In this document: positions 25,208-26,126 of the stretch, piece by piece
Layout: each line of letters opens with the position of its first letter
How positions within the stretch are numbered: position 1 is the first letter of the stretch
Assembly (NCBI GenBank): GCA_903921605.1
Contig: CAIXQV010000930.1
Location: 1 to 26,126 of the forward strand
Origin: an uncultured Planctomycetaceae bacterium
GTDB taxonomy: Bacteria; Planctomycetota; Planctomycetia; Planctomycetales; Planctomycetaceae
Length of the DNA: 26,126 nt
Direction of reading: 5' to 3'
The notes under the pieces: generated by a model
What the model saw: the letters and a program-made list of their open reading frames with translations, nothing else
The model's database searches: none
Told to the model about the DNA's origin: nothing
Program-made: the position numbers and the translations under genes

Positions 25208-25795
25208 TCAGAAGCTCTGCGCAACAGATGATTGTTGAGAAGCCTCCGTGGAAAAATCAAACGCTCCTATCGTCTCAACTTCAAACGTCTCCGGATCATC
25301 CAGCTTTCCACCGGCCTGAATTCGCAGGATCGAAGACGGCTCATGACTGATTCGATTCAGTGTAATCGATGATGAGTCATGCAATGCAGAAAAATGGCGA
25401 GCGTACGCCTTCTGAATCTCGGCCTGGGTCTCATCATCAAACGCCCAGAGATTTTCAGCCAACATAAAGTAGCGGTGGTACAGCAACCGCGGGTGAATCG
25501 AAAGATTGGGAAATCGCCCCACAACCGGCGCGTCACCGGGACGGGGAACAGAATAAGAAATCAACGTGCTCGCACCAGGATCGGGAGCAAAATAGTGATA
25601 TCCGTGATTCAGGAACAGCAGTTCATTATACGGCAAAGCGAGACGGTAACCGTCCATCAGCAAGGGCGACGCAGGCGGCATCGCGGCCGGAGAAATGAAC
25701 ACAGCGAATACATGGAAGCCAAGCATCAGGCTTACGACAAGATATCCGCATTTCTTCAAAAGTTTCAACATGTCCGGACACCAGACATCTCTCAT
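25208..25795 (-). CDS. Small membrane-anchored protein preceding HTTM gene
   Basis: The protein has 195 residues if started at the ATG at 25795, with AAGGA only 3 nt away. An ATG at 25771, directly before the Lys-rich stretch LKLLKKCGYL, is a good alternative giving 187 residues. One N-terminal hydrophobic segment (YLVVSLMLGFHVFAVFI) anchors an otherwise soluble domain of about 150 residues. Visible landmarks are LLFLNHGYHYFAPDPGAST, SYSVPRPGD, NLSIHPRLLYHRYFMLAENL and a C-terminal beta part. The FAPDPG block is typical of the small proteins encoded just upstream of HTTM genes in this phylum. No catalytic motif is recognised. It is the first gene of the HTTM operon, 10 nt before the HTTM start, and likely a partner of that protein at the membrane. 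Confidence 0.82.
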   Translation of the reverse strand: MRDVWCPDMLKLLKKCGYLVVSLMLGFHVFAVFISPAAMPPASPLLMDGYRLALPYNELLFLNHGYHYFAPDPGASTLISYSVPRPGDAPVVGRFPNLSIHPRLLYHRYFMLAENLWAFDDETQAEIQKAYARHFSALHDSSSITLNRISHEPSSILRIQAGGKLDDPETFEVETIGAFDFSTEASQQSSVAQSF

Positions 25796-25863
25796 CAATC
25801 CTTCAAAACAACTGCGTCATGTTCGTTACGAAACGACTGGATTCTGAAGAGAAGAGAGTCTCC

Positions 25864-25902
25864 AAAAAAAACTGCATTCCGCACTTAATCGCACGGAATG
25901 CA
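25864..25902 (-). terminator. Intrinsic terminator of the right-edge gene
   Basis: TGCATTCCG (25873-25881) pairs perfectly over 9 bp with 25894-25902 across a 12-nt loop. On the minus strand it is followed after one base by eight T (complement of 25864-25871). It lies about 90 nt after the stop at 25994 and before the HTTM operon, so the operon should have its own promoter in the following 70 nt. Confidence 0.85.
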
Positions 25903-25993
25903 ATCGATATCAAAAGTACTCAGAGCAACGGTTCGTCAGTCTGAGCCTGTCGGGAACCTCCGTCAATGATTATTGTCGGATGTCTATCCGTTC

Positions 25994-26126
25994 TCAGTGA
26001 CCGGCTGAACCACAAGAGCTGTGAGAAACCGTGCCATTTGAGCCACAGTCAGCCTGAGCACCGTGTGAGCCGTATGATCCGTAAGAACCATGTGACGCAG
26101 CGGCCTTGCGAGCTGCACGGCGAGCC
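25994..26126 (-). CDS. Gly/Ser/His-rich small protein, C-terminal end (5' end outside window)
   Basis: A minus-strand frame enters from the right edge and stops at TGA 25996-25994, giving the last 43 residues. The start of the visible part is Ala/Arg/Lys-rich (ARRAARKAAAS). It is followed by short tandem units HGSYGSYGSHGA and then TVSHSSCGSAGH. Two Cys and four His are present. The frame is followed by an excellent terminator, which supports a real gene. Planctomycete genomes contain small secreted proteins with an Ala/Arg-rich start and GSYGS-type tails, and this looks like one, but the N-terminus is needed. No function is known. Confidence 0.6.
   Translation of the reverse strand, partial: ARRAARKAAASHGSYGSYGSHGAQADCGSNGTVSHSSCGSAGH

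Overview
The window comes from a member of the phylum Planctomycetota, probably the Planctomycetaceae side; the genus cannot be fixed from sequence alone. The evidence is a set of protein families typical of that phylum in one place: a PSCyt1-DUF1549-DUF1553 secreted cytochrome, a DUF1501 Tat-exported partner, a Pirellula/Verrucomicrobium-type heme-binding protein (TIGR02603), an N-terminal LEPR-XLL sorting motif on a giant RTX protein, a DWPQWRG-type PQQ-propeller protein and an HTTM membrane protein. There are no rRNA, tRNA, CRISPR or transposase genes. Most genes encode exported, membrane or surface proteins.

Layout. 1-550: 3' end of a hydroxypyruvate-isomerase-like TIM-barrel gene. 692-2776 (-): secreted TPR/coiled-coil protein. 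3195-4601 (+): Ser/Thr kinase with an N-terminal zinc ribbon and a C-terminal region resembling the CesT/YbjN fold. 4721-8968 (-): three same-strand genes, namely a zinc-ribbon membrane protein, a secreted protein with a BamE-like tail coupled to it by an ATGA overlap, and a secreted PQQ-like propeller. 9131-14998 (-): a 1955-residue surface protein with 7 + 7 repeats of about 55 residues around an Ig-like domain, then eight RTX units of about 97 residues. 15153-16307 (-): a TIGR03032 protein. It diverges from a heme cassette (+): the TIGR02603 protein, a stretch of three hairpins, then the PSCyt1/DUF1549/DUF1553 gene overlapping the DUF1501 gene by ATGA. Convergent to that cassette, with only 3 nt between stop codons, is a three-gene operon (-): a small membrane-anchored protein, an HTTM protein with a degenerate receiver-like tail, and a TPR lipoprotein. 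At the right edge is the 3' end of a Gly/Ser/His-rich protein gene with its own terminator.

How the genes may work together. The two c-type heme proteins and the DUF1501 protein look like one extracytoplasmic set, of unknown biochemical role. The HTTM operon looks like a separate envelope module. The kinase, the zinc-ribbon membrane protein and the receiver-like tail suggest signalling or scaffolding roles, but these are inferences. Intergenic regions are rich in strong inverted repeats: two clearly act as terminators and others look like dispersed palindromic elements.

Several start codons were moved from the longest possible start to an internal ATG backed by a purine-rich ribosome binding site; each case is stated in its entry.
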